A stretch of 64,000 nucleotides of DNA from Nymphaea colorata (taxonomy: Eukaryota; Streptophyta; Magnoliopsida; Nymphaeales; Nymphaeaceae), in contig NC_045140.1 of the NCBI RefSeq assembly GCF_008831285.2, positions 27,174,131-27,238,130 of the forward strand, written 5' to 3'. A program made the translations under genes and the position numbers. Position 1 is the stretch's first letter, and each line of letters starts with the position of its first letter. The notes below the pieces were generated by a model. The model saw only the letters and a program-made list of their open reading frames with translations. It had not been told where the DNA came from and did not search any database. Shown here piece by piece: positions 1-19,158 of the stretch.

Positions 1-3000
1 CCGCACATATCTTAAAAGGCTATATGCTGAGGGTTGATGCCCCCCATGGCTGAAAATTAAAATCTACAGCAGGTGGAAGCAGAAATGGGTGTTTGTTTGT
101 ACGATTCTAAGCAAGAAATTTTAACCTCTCGAGTTATGACGTTGGGTCCAACCATAGATCAAGTGGAGCATGACAGACCTGTGGTTATAGTCAGACATCG
201 GCGAAAGATATGGCTAAGAACACATCAATGACATGCACAAGAAAGAGGTTGGCTTCTTAAGTTAGTTGTTCAGTGGCTTCGTCATGATGATAAGCCTACT
301 TTGATCATGTTCGACGCAAGCATATGCTTACTCGAAAAAGCAAATCGGCTGTGAACTTCTGTAGTCGGGGTTTCATTGTCGAGCGGATATGGAAGGACAA
401 CCCCAGAGTGGGATCCATCCTCATCAGATTTGAAATCTTTGCATGGAACAAAACTGGGTCTGCAGCCTAACCCAATCTTATATACCAACCAAGAAAAGGG
501 GGAGGGAGAGAACGAGAGGTTTTTCTTTGTCTAGGAAAAAGCTGGAAAGTTTTTGCTCCTTTGATCTACTTGCTGCGCACCTCAAATTGAAAACACCTTT
601 TTTATGGGTTTCCTCTCCCTTGCCATCCGCGAGGTTTCAGACCAACCAAAAGTCCAGAAAACATATTCAAGTTTTTGATGCGCCTGGTGAAGTTTGAAAA
701 ACAAATTAAAGCATCGACAGTTTAAACTAGAAACTTTTCCAGCTGAAAAGAGTGCATATTTAATCTGCTTGGTACTGGAAAGGACACCGATAACTGCTGT
801 GGTACTATAAAATAAAAGTTAAGTTTTCCTCACCGTAGCTTTATAAGATTTTTCTGTTCTGGCAAAGCTTTATCTAAGTGGTTTCATACTGCTTCTACTG
901 TTCAAGATTTTCATGCCTAGAAAAATCTAGTTCGCTAACACATATACTTTCGTTCTTCTAATGAATGTTTTGACAACTTACTGAAAAATATGCATCATCA
1001 ATCGGTCTCTTTCTAAGGTTAGACTGAGATGACCATGATGCCACTTAAATTAGACAAGCAGAGAACTTGAGCAGCTAGCTAGAGTCTACCGATAGCTAGT
1101 TACACCCAAGAGCAGACACAAAGGAAACAGCCACACCCGACTATACAACGCGGGCTGGAAAAGCATCAGATCAGACTGAAACGATGTCATGGACGGGACT
1201 TTTGAAATAATAGTTAGGTAGTAACATGATGTTTGAAGGAGGTGGATGCAAGGTATCCGTAGGTCTCCATCCTGTGAATGCTACCAATTTTTCCAGTGAA
1301 ATATCGATGAAATTTAATACCGGAATCATGTCACTTCCAAAGCTCTTTTATTTATTGTTTGCTTTCAATCCTCCAAATCGAGAGAGAGAGAGAGAGAAAG
1401 ATATGATAAAGTTTTTCATTTACAAAAGAAACGTGATACCTATTGCCCGCTAGACTTGTGTTCAGTGCGCTACAGAGAGAGAGAGAGATAGAGAGATATG
1501 ATGAAAGTTTACATATTTACAAAGGAAACGTGATACCCTACTTGGGAATTAAAGTTTATGCTGCAAGTAGGTTGGATTTTGGTATGGGGCTGTGTAGAGG
1601 GAGAGGGTTAAGTTCCAAGCCTTCAAGATGGCAGTGCGGTACAGGTGCTCAACAGATGAAAGCACTCCAAGTTTTGGCTCACAACAGAAAAAAACACAAA
1701 AGTCGGACTATGATTACTAGTGTGACAGCCACAGCTAGCCTTATTATAAGAGACTGTCCCGCATGCTTTTGGACCGGATCTCCGAAGTTTAGCGGCGTTG
1801 CTGCCCACTCATCTGTACCCTTTCTAAGATTAACTAATTAAATTTAGTAAGGTCCACGATTTGCACCATCTATGCAAAGTCTGAGACGAAGGTGGATCGT
1901 CACTTTTTCGGTGAAATTTGACTGCATCTCATCATTTTTTCCCTTTCTTTTGTCCCTTTATAAAGTTACCAACTCTGCTGCTTTTTTGATTTGATTGCTG
2001 CACCATTATACACAACAGAACTTATCTCTGCCATCCTTTCAGCCAAGAAGGCGCTGATTCATGACAGCTGTTTTGGGCTCCCACTGGTTTTCTTTGGCGT
2101 AGAACTTGACTAGAAATTATTGATGCATCGATTTATCATATTCAGAGAGCATAGTGAAGTATAGTTATGAAAGGAACCCCCCATGGAAGGGGCCTGGTGA
2201 TAGAGAAATATCATCCGCACAAAAGGAAGGAGCAGGACATAAAAGAGACAACAAACAATGGAGTGTCTGCTTCGTCTCAGGTTTTGTTCACCTCTCAGCA
2301 ACGATTTTTATAGTACAAATACAGAGAAGCCGGGTTCTAACTCTCTTAACAGTGGAACCACAGGCGTAACTCATGGGATGGTCGACCATGCAGTCGACAT
2401 CCATGTGATCCGCAGCACAGCTAGTTCTTGTCCCACCAATGGTAATGATCGTCCGAATCTCCATCTGAAATCACTCCCCCAAGGTTATTCAATATAATAT
2501 GCTAAACTGAAGGAAGCACTAAAATATTGCACCAATAAACAGAAAATAATCGATTAAAAGAGAGATGTAGAAAACAAAAGAATGTTTCATTAATATAACA
2601 TTGCAGTAGCGCCACAACATGATCAATGTATAATACTTGGTGAGATAATTAGTGATGGGGCCCTCTAGCAGGAAATGGGCGTCTAGCTTTTAGAGTTTTG
2701 TGTCTCAATAAAGAAGATTCGGGGAGTCTAATATATAAAACATTCGATCTTCCACAACCGATGGTGACAGCAGTGTTAGGAACACGATTAAGTCGACGAT
2801 TCTCCTCCATTTTTTCCTACATCTGTCGACTATATAACTATCAGTTAATACCAAACACTAGCACCTGATCAAAAACTTAATTATTGTGGAGAGGAAAAGA
2901 AGCCAGATACTGAGAGCCAAATAGAAAGAGAGAGGGATCGAACTGAACCCCAAAATCCTGGATTGATGTCTTGAGGACAACTTAGAACACGTGTCGCAGA

Positions 3001-4240
3001 TGGGTCCATTCTTTCCATAAAGCAGATTAGTTAATGGGGAGGGGAAAAGGCGTATTGGGGAAAAGGAGGGAAGAAGACGGGGGAGAATTGGGGCAGAATA
3101 ACAAGTGGTTGATCTTCGCAGAGACTGCAGTCAGAAGGAGACATGCTGTGGGTCCCGAAGAGAGCGCGGGAGACGCGGGGGTTCTCTGTAATGCAGCGGG
3201 GCAGCGGGCCTTCCATGTCAGGAGAAAAAGAAAAAACCCCTCCTGTGAACCCAGCCTGTTGGTCTCTCTCTCTCTCTCTCTCTCTCTACACGTGAGCAAC
3301 ATGCCCATCTAAACAAAATTATTAGTGAGCAACTCATCCCCAGTAATCTCTGTTAGCAGAATTGTTTCTGGCTTTTTCTGTTGCACAATTACCTTGCCCA
3401 AAAAGTAAACCCCATCACTCCTTTCTCTCTCTCTCCCTCTCTCTCCCTCTCGTGTGCTTTTTTTTCTAAAGGTGGGAGTATCCTTTCATCGTTTTCTCTA
3501 TTGGAAATTTCGAATAATATTTTAGTTTTCATGACTGTTTTCTCCTTCATCTTGTTTGAAATGGAAAGCACAAGGGAATTTTTCAGTTTCTACTCTTCTC
3601 CTTGTCTTATCTATTATTGGTTGTCATTCGGGGCTAATGAACAGGTAGTTGCTAGAGGCAGGCGAATAATAAATGCCATTAAGCATAGAAGGGAAGGATG
3701 CTCGGCTTTTGGGCCTATCGCCTTTGCGAGTGATCTAATCGGCGGCTGCTTCGTAGATCATGTGGAGTTGCTACAAAGGTGGGTAGGTTTTCCTTTGGTA
3801 TCAGTGTCTTGCATACTGTAGTCATTACCATCGCTTTCTGGTTGTCTATCTGAGAGAAACTTGGCAGATTTTTATGAAGATTAGGTACCTCACTGCCACT
3901 GACTGCCATGATTCATAAGCAAGTTGTTGAAGATGGTAAAGGTTAAAATTAACGAAGGGGGGATGATTTTAATGGCCAAGAAGGAAGAAACAAGCTGGAC
4001 AAAGAGATAAAAGAAGGAGAAATACAATGAATAAACAAAGAGGGGAGAGACTAGTGTGCGCGTGGAAGCAGACCATGGTGTCTCCACCAGACCAGAGGCT
4101 CCACCGCCACTGCAAGCACCACTGCTTAGGGTTCTTCACATCTTCATTGCAGATACAGTCGCACACAGATCCCAGTCATCGATGACAGCTGAATGAAATT
4201 TATTGGATTTGACATGCAACAAAGGGAGTCTATGCCACGC
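1..4240. other. Intergenic DNA upstream of the KNOX gene, no gene seen
   Basis: No open frame here has a recognisable domain or a plausible exon set. The stretch is AT-rich and carries short GA/CT microsatellites at about 1380-1396, 1473-1497, 3262-3287 and 3420-3451. The last few hundred bases before 4241 are presumably distal promoter of the KNOX gene, but no specific element could be assigned. Confidence 0.6.
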
Positions 4241-4246
4241 TATATA
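4241..4246 (+). promoter_or_regulatory. Candidate TATA box of the KNOX gene
   Basis: TATATA in the context gctatatacaga lies 300 nt before the KNOX ATG. It would place transcription start near 4270 and give a leader of about 270 nt. I found no ATG between 4270 and 4541, so the first AUG of such a transcript would be the KNOX start. This is inferred from position and motif only. Confidence 0.45.
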
Positions 4247-4541
4247 CAGACTAGAGTACCACTGCAACCCAACTTTCAATCCTAGGCTTCAACCTGCTTC
4301 CTACCCAAGTCCCATCCACAGAAATAATTGAAGAGAAAAAGCGAGGGTGGGAGCTAGAGAAGCAGCGTGAGCGTTAGCAGACACCACAAACGCCACCACC
4401 TTCACCAATCATCATCATCATTTATTAGGAAGAACAACAGCCCCTGGTGAAGAACAGTAGTACCCTCGGTGGGAGAAAGGAATAGTCTTTGAGAAAATAA
4501 AGGTCCATACTCCATAGTTTTAGGTTTCGATTTACTGTAAA

Positions 4542-10920
<6,379 letters not shown>

Positions 10921-11478
10921 ACTACGAGCTCGCTGCATTGACAAAGTCTCCGGCGAAGAATAACACTCAAGAAGCGAAGTAGCTAGAATCATTATCTTGA
11001 TAGCTTGGCAGATGTAACTTATTATGAACACACCTACCGTGATTCACTTCTGTCTAGCTCTATATATGTTATCCTTCGCGCTCTCTGGCCTTGCATCTGC
11101 TGATGAATCGAGTAAGTGAATTTTGATCTGCTTGAGTTACATGCTGTCATTCCTAGGTCTTTTGTATACACCCAGCAGAGATCTCTTGCCCCGCAGAACT
11201 CCATGCCCTGGGTCTGGCAATGTTTGCCTTGAAGTGCTTCTCCGTGCTTTGTGCTCTTTGCTGAGACAGATGCATCATCGATCAATCGTCTGCATTTAAT
11301 TTCGTAGGGGCTTGCTAAAGCCGTAGTTCAGTACTGTATCTATTTGGGTGCCTACACTGAGTTAGATATATCATTGTAGAATCTTTCAATTTGGACTGAG
11401 TTCTGGAAATGTCAATGGTCTGAAGCACTTTGTTATGTCCTAAGATTGAATTTTGCGTTGAACACAACTGTGCCATAA

Positions 11479-11656
11479 GGCTACTGTATGTCGAAAAGAA
11501 TCCTAGTGAAACTGAATAAACGTATGGGTTTGTTTCCTCTCTTCCTGGTGAAAAAACTGAGGCCTCTTCAAGGCTCCTGTATGTCGAAGAGAATCCTAGT
11601 GAAACTGGACAAATGCATGGGTTTGTTTCTCCTCGTCCTGGTGAAAAATTTGGGGC
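11479..11656. repeat. 93-bp tandem duplication
   Basis: A segment beginning ggctactgtatgtcgaa at 11479 recurs at 11572 as ggctcctgtatgtcgaa. Both copies continue through aatcctagtgaaactg, atgggtttgttt and cctggtgaaaaa. Copies differ by scattered substitutions, so the duplication is not recent. Confidence 0.85.
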
Positions 11657-12560
11657 CTGTTTAGTTACTGCCTAAAGGGTTTTCTTGATGTCATGCTAAG
11701 GTTTATGAGTTAAAAAACTATAGATATTTCTTTTTGGTTTTCTACTTTTAGAATTAATATATGCCTAAGAACTTGACTTGTGTTCCGCTCGTGGAGCTTT
11801 GGCCTAATTCTTTCTTTTGCTAACAAGCTGCAGTTAAAATCTCTGGTTTCTCTCATTAGTGTTTCAAGAGACGCATCTTGAAGTTCATCCGAAGGCGGTT
11901 TCGAAGGAGCAGGTTTCTCTTTCCTTCTAGTATTTAAGTGATTTATGGACTCCAGCCTCGCAAAATTAATAAAGAAAGCCAGCCATGCATGCGTTCTCCT
12001 TTTAGAACAAGTCCAGGATAAGGCTTTGCACAAGGTTGCAAAGCGATGGGATTCGACTTGCATATTTCTTAATCTTAATTCTTTAGTTCTAGCGAGTCCC
12101 ATTCCAATAACCTAACTCGACTTGATTTAGTTAATAAGAAACTGATAAATTTGGACTCGTAGGTACATCTGACTACAGATTCAGTGGGTATAGAAAAAAG
12201 AAGACGTCCTTGCGTTAGTATTATGGAGAGGCTGGATACAGTTGGACCTATTCTCGCTGGTAATGGCTTCTCTGAAGAACATATCCAACTTACAGGGGTT
12301 CTGTCATGGTGGTTCCCTATACAAATGAAAAATTAATATGGTTGTCCTATTGGGGAGCACAAGGCTGCTATGTTGTCTTGTCAATGTTTTTCGTGGTAGC
12401 AACGTAGGTTCATAGGCCCTAGATACGCATAGGCCCCGGGATTTCTTTGGCTTCTTATGAAGCTTCTATCTCTTCTTTCAAACCTTGACGACGTTGATTA
12501 CTTCTCTCAATAAAATTAATTTGTACCATGTGCGCTTACCCGTGTTTCTAGATGGTGGGC

Positions 12561-12562
<2 letters not shown>

Positions 12563-12646
<84 letters not shown>
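12563..12646. repeat. Compound (TA)n(GA)n microsatellite
   Basis: About 52 nt of TA repeat pass directly into about 33 nt of GA repeat. Confidence 0.95.
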
Positions 12647-12649
<3 letters not shown>

Positions 12650-13585
12650 CTACTTAGTAAATAGGTTTAACTGTGATTGGATAAAAAGATAAGCTAATAT
12701 ATTTGAATCTTTCGGCAGAGTTCGTGAAATAAATTAATTATCACATGGACGCACGACTGGGATGGATCTTCCATGTGATCATAGTTAAGGGTGTGAGCTA
12801 GCAGTACCTGAATAGAATCTAAGACACGATTTGACTAGGCATAGAAACTACTAACATTTTTTCATGGATTGATTTTGGTTTTTTATGAAACGCCCTTGCG
12901 TCCGGTCTTGGTGCAATTAGACGCTGCTCTTGTTTTTAGTAGTGGGGCGATGATGAGGGGTTAAGTGTTTTTCCTAGATATAGACTCTTCTTTTTGGGGA
13001 TGGATCCCGAGGAAACGGCGGCCGGGTTGGACCAATATTCTATCTCGACCAGCCGCTGAATAGACTTTAATATTTTAGGTGGTGCAATCGGCCATAATTA
13101 ATATTAAACCTACATAGATATATATGCCGCACTAGTTCATGTCCAAGCTGATCTGTGGATCTAGATCCAGATACATTAGGATCACATGAAATCAGGACCT
13201 ACCACTACACTTGGAACACATTGGGTGGATCCATTCCATTCTTGCCATGCGTGAAGTTACGCGATATTAGTAGATCCAAGAGGTGACTGGAATTATATCT
13301 GGAGCTAAACTAAATACATGCTGTAAGTCGACTGATCTAGATATGGTCTGGCCCCGACGTATGAACGAACAGTAGTTGGTTGGTGTAATACCTGAAGTAA
13401 TATATCAGATTTGTATCAAGTATCCAATCATATCCGAACCCATTTATAGCTTCTCTAAAGTGTATATAGAGACCGCAACAACTCCAAACCTACATGAATG
13501 TGCTTTACAACGCCTAGACCTAGAAGACAGCGCGTGTAGATGGACTAGAAATTGGGAGAATGTACCGTCGTGTTAAATTTAGTTC

Positions 13586-13588
<3 letters not shown>

Positions 13589-13653
<65 letters not shown>
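13589..13653. repeat. (TA)n microsatellite
   Basis: Uninterrupted TA dinucleotide tract of about 65 nt. Confidence 0.95.
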
Positions 13654-13656
<3 letters not shown>

Positions 13657-14247
13657 GACGAGGCCAATACTAGCTAGGATAGGATAGAGATCCAGCAGTA
13701 TACATTCCCTTTATCATGCCTAGCGCTAAGTTTGAGGCAGAGGTTGCTCAAGTCTATTGTCACCTGAGAGACCTTTTGACTGTAGTAACACACTGTTATT
13801 ATCTCATGAATTATGAAATAGGGAGTGCTTTATGAATCTGCCTAGTTTTTTTTAGAGAGGTTGATAGGATAATAACAATGTGTTACTGTTGAAGGTAACC
13901 TAAGAGGGTTTTTCGATTTATCTCCTTCCTTCAAAAGCCTCGGCCCATCAGGAAGTTACAAAATGTTCCAAGACAGGCCAGAATACCTTGAGCTACCCTG
14001 CCACATTATGTATTTTTGCATCAGGTGGGTAGTGTGGAGCACCTGTTATTCATTGTTCAGTGTCATGTGAAGACAGTCCATCCGTTCCATCATTTGTGTT
14101 TGCATGTGAGTGCTCGCCCAACCTTTCCGTGGAACGCTGCCTTCGATGGATCAAACGCTTTCTAAGAGAGTGTCTGATGGCCCGAGTAGATCCACTAGGG
14201 TGAGCTTGGTGGGCTCGTCCACCACGTATATATCAAGAAGACAGAAA

Positions 14248-14341
14248 AAGTCCTCCATTACTTCTTTAAATTTGAATTTCTCTGCCTTCTGTTTTAACTT
14301 TAAAAAGTTTACCCAGGGGTAACTCCACCAATGTTAATCTC
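14248..14341 (+). repeat. 94-bp direct repeat, left copy, abutting the 5' LTR
   Basis: The segment from aagtcctccattac to caatgttaatctc is identical over 94 nt to 19065-19158 on the far side of the retrotransposon. Its last five bases, atctc, are also the target-site duplication. Removing the element would leave two 98-bp units in tandem, each ending in atctcatgg. Confidence 0.9.
14337..14341. other. Target-site duplication of the copia element, left copy
   Basis: The bases atctc immediately precede the TG of the 5' LTR and recur at 19056-19060 immediately after the CA of the 3' LTR. Five bases is the usual Ty1/copia target duplication. Confidence 0.85.
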
Positions 14342-14649
14342 TGTTAGTTAATGTGAACGTGTGAGAAATATGTGGAAGTGGAGATCGTGTAAACATGTGG
14401 TGGTTTTTTTTAGTTTCTTTTCTTTAGCCATAAAAATAGGAATTAGTGGTTATGTGTCCACAAAATGGGGCTGCTTTTTGGCAAGTGGCATTAGTGGGTA
14501 GTTTTTTCTTTTGTTCTATAAATACTAGTTCCATGCATGTAATCCAAAGTGTGAGAAAAAGAATGAAAGTGTTGAGGTCTTTTCAAGTTTTATTTTAACG
14601 TGCCCTTTTGTAGTGTTGTTTGGTGTGGGAGTTAGAAAGACTTCCTTCA
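14342..14649 (+). repeat. 5' LTR of the copia element (308 bp)
   Basis: Begins TGTTAGTTAATG and ends CTTCCTTCA. It contains a likely TATA box, ctataaatac, near 14517. It matches 18749-19055 except for an eight- versus seven-T run and a gggg/ggga difference. Confidence 0.95.
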
Positions 14650-14653
14650 ATCT

Positions 14654-14665
14654 TGGTATCAGAGC
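14654..14665 (+). other. Primer-binding site for initiator tRNA-Met
   Basis: TGGTATCAGAGC lies four bases after the 5' LTR. This is the standard plant copia primer-binding site, complementary to the 3' end of initiator tRNA-Met. Confidence 0.92.
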
Positions 14666-14763
14666 GCCAGGTTGCGTGGGCATCTCAAGTATCTTGGAGC
14701 ATTGCAGAAGCAAGGAACTCCAAATCGCGTGCTATTGGTAAGAGTTATTTTTTTATAGCTGGT

Positions 14764-17700
14764 ATGACTAATTCAAATACTCTCAATTTATCCCAATCCT
14801 TAGTGCCTATTTTTAATGGTGAGAACTATGAGTTTTGGAGTATCAAAATGAAGACTTACTTCATTTCACAAGATCTTTGGGAGTTAGTTGAAAATGGTTA
14901 TGCAGAAACTAAAGTATCAAAGGCAGCAGGAAAGTCAATAGAGAAAATTGATGTTAAGGAATTTCGGAAGAAAGATGCAAAGGCACTCTCAGTATTGCAG
15001 CAGGTTGTATCAGAGACTGTCTTCCCAACTATTGCTGGTGCAGAGAAGTCAAGTGAAGCGTGGCTATTCCTCAAACAAAAATTTCATGGAGATAAGAAGA
15101 TTACTACAGTTAAGCTCCAAATCTTAAGGAGAGAGTTTGAAACATTTTGCATGAAAACTGGTGAGTCCGTTCAAAATTATTTTTCTAGACTCTCTACTAT
15201 TGTAAATCAAATGAAGAGCTTCGGTGAAGCCATAACCGAGCAAAAGGTGGTTGAAAAGGTGTTAAGAAGTCTTCCTTCTAAATTTGATCATGTTGTCACT
15301 GCAATAGAAGAATCCAAAGATTTGTCTATTTATTCTATTGATGAACTAATGGGGTCTCTTTTAGCACATGAGCAACGTATGAACAGGTCAACAGAAAAAG
15401 GAATAGAGCAAGTTTTCCAAACAAAGATAGAGTTTTCAAAAGAGAAGAATGGAAGCTATGATCAAAGAAATGAAGGAAGGAGTCAAGGACGAGGAGGCTA
15501 TAGAGGAGTCACTCGTGGTTATGGTAGAGGACGTGGAAGATTCCATGAAAATTTCCATAAAACCCATGACACAACAGGGAAAGGTAATCAAAATCAGTAC
15601 TTTAGAGGAAAACAATGTAACTTTTGCAAGAAGTTTGGTCATATAGAAGCTAAATGTTTTGAAAAGGCAAAACAACAAGCTAGTTTTGTAGAAGAAAATG
15701 AGAATTTATTTCTTACAACTATGGATGCTAACAGTTGCAAGAGTGAAGTTTGGTTTGTAGATAGCGGCTGCAGTAATCATATGACAGGTAACAAGAGTTT
15801 TTTCAAAGACATTGATGAGACTATACAGTTGGATGTGTGGCTTGGAGACAATAATAGAATAAGTGTGAAGGGCAAAGGAACTGCTATCATCAAATCAGAA
15901 ACAGGTATGAAAAAATTTATTAATGATGTGTATTACGTTCCCGGGTTGGCTCAAAATTTGCTTAGTGTTGGGCAATTGGTTCAAAAAGGGTACACACTTT
16001 TATTTGAAAATGATGCTTGTGAAATTAAAAATAAAAGTGGTGTAGTTCTTGCGAAAGTAAATATGGTTCGAAATAAAATGTTTCCTCTTGAGACAAATGC
16101 TTTTATGACAAAAATTGATGATTCCAAGCTATGGCACGTGAGATATGGACATCTTCATTTTAATGGATTGAAGCTCTTACATCAAAAAGGTATGGTATAT
16201 GGACTACCATCTATTGATTGTCATGATGATGTATGTGAAGGGTGTATTTATGGTAAACAACATAAATTACCATTTCAAGTTGGAAAATCATGGAGAGCTA
16301 AAATACCGCTTCAATTAGTTCATGCTGACATATGCAGTCCAATGAAAACTTCTTCATTAAATGGTAGCAAGTATTTTTTGCTATTTACTGATGATTACAC
16401 TAGAATGAGTTGGGTATATTTTCTCAGTCACAAATCTGATGCAATGGATAAATTTAAAGAGTTTAAAGTGTTTGCAGAAAAAGAAAGTGGAAATGTAATA
16501 AATATACTACGTACGGATAGAGGGGGAGAATTTTTGTCTGACGAATTTGGTTTATTTTGTAAAAATCATGACATTCGTAGACAGTTTACAGTAAGGAAGA
16601 CCCCACAACAAAATGGTGTGGCCGAAAGGAAAAATCGGACAGTGGTGGAAATGGCACGCAGCATGTTAAATGAAAAACAATTACCAAGTGAATTTTGGGC
16701 TGAAGCAATCCATACGGCAGTATATCTTCTCAACATTTCTCCAACAAAGGCAGTCAGAAACAAAACTCCATTCGAAGCATGGTGGAATCGCAAACCAAAT
16801 GTAAGTATGTTAAAAGTCTTTGGATGTGTTGCATATGCATTAATTGATCCTAGTGAAAGAAGCAAGTTGGATAAGAAGAGTGAAAAATGCATTTTCATTG
16901 GTTATAGTAGTGAAACTAAGGGTTATCGTCTTTATAATCCTATCACTAAGAAGATGATTATAAGAAGAGACATTATATTTGATGAAAAAGCTTGCTGAGA
17001 TTGGGTTAAGAATGAAACCATGAAACTCCAAGTTGACGGGGAAGAAGTGAATCCAAGTCATATTGACGAAGAACCAAAGGAGAAAGATGAAGCCTTGAAG
17101 GAGACGATCAATGAAGGTATTGAATCCATTTCTGAAGAAACTCCTCCAAGAAAGGTACGATCCTTAAATGACATTTATAAGTGTGCATTCGCTTTTGCTG
17201 TTATAGAACCTTCAACTTTTGATGAAGCATGTGTAGACAAAAATTGGATGAATGCTATGGAAGAGGAAATACAAACCATAGAAAAGAATGACACATGGGA
17301 GCTCTCTAAGTTGCCGTCGGGAAAGGAACCAATTGGAGTAAAATGAGTCTATAAGGTGAAGTATGATGCTAAAGGTAACGTGAAAAAATATAAAGCAAGG
17401 CTGGTTGCTAGAGGTTTTGTGCAAGTATATGGAATTGATTTTACTGAGACGTTTTCACCTGTTGCAAGATTTGAGACAGTAAGAATGGTTCTTTCTATTG
17501 CTGCTCAATTTAAATGGAAAGTTTTTCAGTTTGATGTCAAGTCTGCTTTCCTAAATGGCTATTTGAATGAAGAAGTGTATGTTGATCAACCACCTGGATT
17601 TAAAATTAAAGGAAAAGAAGACAAGGTTTATAAACTTAAAAAGGCATTATACGGACTTAAACAAGCTCCTCGTGCTTGGTATAGTCGTCTTGATAAATTT

Positions 17701-18738
17701 CTTCATCAAAATGGCTTTCAAAGAAGTGATAGTGAGCCAACTCTTTATGTCAAAGTGAGTGAAAATCATTTACTTATTGTAAGTGTTTATGTGGATGACA
17801 TTATCTATACTGGTACTTCTTCTAGCCTTATTGCAGAATTTAAAAATTGTATGATGAGGGAGTTTGAAATGTCTGATTTGGGATTGTTGCATTACTTTCT
17901 TGGTCTTCAAGTAGTACAAAGTGATGAATGAATCTTTATATCGCAAGGAAAATATGCATTAGATACTCTGAAAAAGTTTAAAATGATGAAAAGTAATGAT
18001 TGTGCAACTCCCATGAACACCAACGAAAAGCTGAATGCAGATGATGGAATGGCAAAAGTAAATGAAAAATATTTCAGAAGCATGGTCGGTGCATTGATGT
18101 ACTTGACACATACCCGACCTGACATTGTGTTTTCAGTGAGTTTGATATCAAGGTTCATGCAAGATCCTTCAGTGCAACATCTTGGTGCAGCAAAAAGAAT
18201 TCTTCGTTACATTCAATCTACACTCAACTATGGAATTTTTTATAAACCTGTGACTAACTTTGGTTTACTTGGATATATTGATAGTGATTGGGCAGGTTCT
18301 GTTGATGATCGAAAAAGTACAAGTGGTTTTGTATTTGGATTTGGTTCAAGTGCTGTGTCGTGGTGCTCAAAGAAACAAAGTTCAATAGCCTTATCATCTT
18401 CGGAAGCTGAGTATATTGCTGCTACTGCTGCTGCATGTCAAGCGATATGGATGAGACGTATTTTAGAAGATCTTCAATTGAAGCAAGAGAATCCAACTCA
18501 GTTATACCGTGATAACAAATCTACTATTTCCATGGCAAAAAATTCATCATTTCACGGAAGGACTAAACATATAGAGTTACGTTATCACTTTATTAGAGAC
18601 GTGATTGAGAAAGAAGAAATTGAGTTGAAGCAATGTTTCACAAAAGAGCAAGTTGCGGATGGTTTTACAAAAGCACTACCACCATCAAAGTTTTTCAATT
18701 TTCGAGAAGCGATTGGAGTACAAGATTTTTCACATTAA
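14764..18738 (+). pseudogene. copia gag-pol polyprotein with three in-frame TGA codons
   Basis: One frame of 1324 sense-length codons runs from ATG 14764 to TAA 18736-18738, broken only by TGA at 16996-16998, 17344-17346 and 17929-17931. In order it shows a UBN2-type gag region; a zinc knuckle, CNFCKKFGHIEAKC; the aspartic protease, WFVDSGCSNHMTG; the integrase HHCC motif (HVRYGHLHF..CEGCIYGK) and catalytic core (HADICSPM, LRTDRGGEF, NGVAERKNRT); reverse transcriptase with YVDDIIYTG; and RNase H (DSDWAGSVDDRKSTSGF). The first TGA separates integrase from the linker. The second falls at a normally invariant Trp at the start of RT. The third lies between RT and RNase H. Family comparison suggests two are Trp codons changed to TGA. 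No frameshift was found. A longer open frame reaches back to 14620 but would begin inside the LTR, so the ATG followed by TNSNTLNLSQSL is preferred. Confidence 0.93.
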
Positions 18739-18748
18739 GGGGGAGAAA
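18737..18748 (+). other. Polypurine tract of the copia element
   Basis: aagggggagaaa lies directly before the TG of the 3' LTR, where plus-strand synthesis is primed. It overlaps the end of the gag-pol stop codon by two bases. Confidence 0.9.
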
Positions 18749-19055
18749 TGTTAGTTAATGTGAACGTGTGAGAAATATGTGGAAGTGGAGATCGTGTAAA
18801 CATGTGGTGGTTTTTTTAGTTTCTTTTCTTTAGCCATAAAAATAGGAATTAGTGGTTATGTGTCCACAAAATGGGACTGCTTTTTGGCAAGTGGCATTAG
18901 TGGGTAGTTTTTTCTTTTGTTCTATAAATACTAGTTCCATGCATGTAATCCAAAGTGTGAGAAAAAGAATGAAAGTGTTGAGGTCTTTTCAAGTTTTATT
19001 TTAACGTGCCCTTTTGTAGTGTTGTTTGGTGTGGGAGTTAGAAAGACTTCCTTCA
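18749..19055 (+). repeat. 3' LTR of the copia element (307 bp)
   Basis: Begins TGTTAGTTAATG, ends CTTCCTTCA and is followed by the duplicated target atctc at 19056-19060. Nearly identical to the 5' LTR. Confidence 0.95.
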
Positions 19056-19064
19056 ATCTCATGG

Positions 19065-19158
19065 AAGTCCTCCATTACTTCTTTAAATTTGAATTTCTCT
19101 GCCTTCTGTTTTAACTTTAAAAAGTTTACCCAGGGGTAACTCCACCAATGTTAATCTC
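19065..19158 (+). repeat. 94-bp direct repeat, right copy
   Basis: Identical to 14248-14341. It is separated from the 3' LTR only by the target duplication and atgg, and is itself followed by atgg. Confidence 0.9.

Larger units (their letters stand above)
10921..14247. other. Intergenic DNA 3' of KNOX, no gene seen
   Basis: The KNOX 3' UTR probably occupies the first few hundred bases, but no clear polyadenylation site could be chosen. The rest holds a 93-bp tandem duplication and two long microsatellites, listed separately. No coding region is supported. Confidence 0.6.
14342..19055 (+). mobile_element. Full-length Ty1/copia LTR retrotransposon (4.7 kb)
   Basis: The element has paired LTRs starting TGTTAG and ending CCTTCA, a primer-binding site, one gag-pol frame, a polypurine tract and a 5-bp target duplication. 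The domain order gag, protease, integrase, reverse transcriptase, RNase H identifies Ty1/copia rather than Ty3/gypsy. The LTRs differ by one substitution and one 1-nt indel in a T run over about 307 nt, so insertion is recent. The polyprotein nevertheless has three in-frame TGA codons, so this copy is probably non-autonomous. The copia lineage was not resolved. Confidence 0.97.

Noticed and set aside
14620-14763. Upstream extension of copia gag
   Set aside because: It begins inside the 5' LTR and overlaps the primer-binding site. Family gag proteins start near the ATG at 14764.
16996-17931. Programmed TGA readthrough or recoding in copia gag-pol
   Set aside because: Three stops at unrelated positions, one replacing an invariant Trp, are better explained as mutations. 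Copia elements normally use a single uninterrupted frame.
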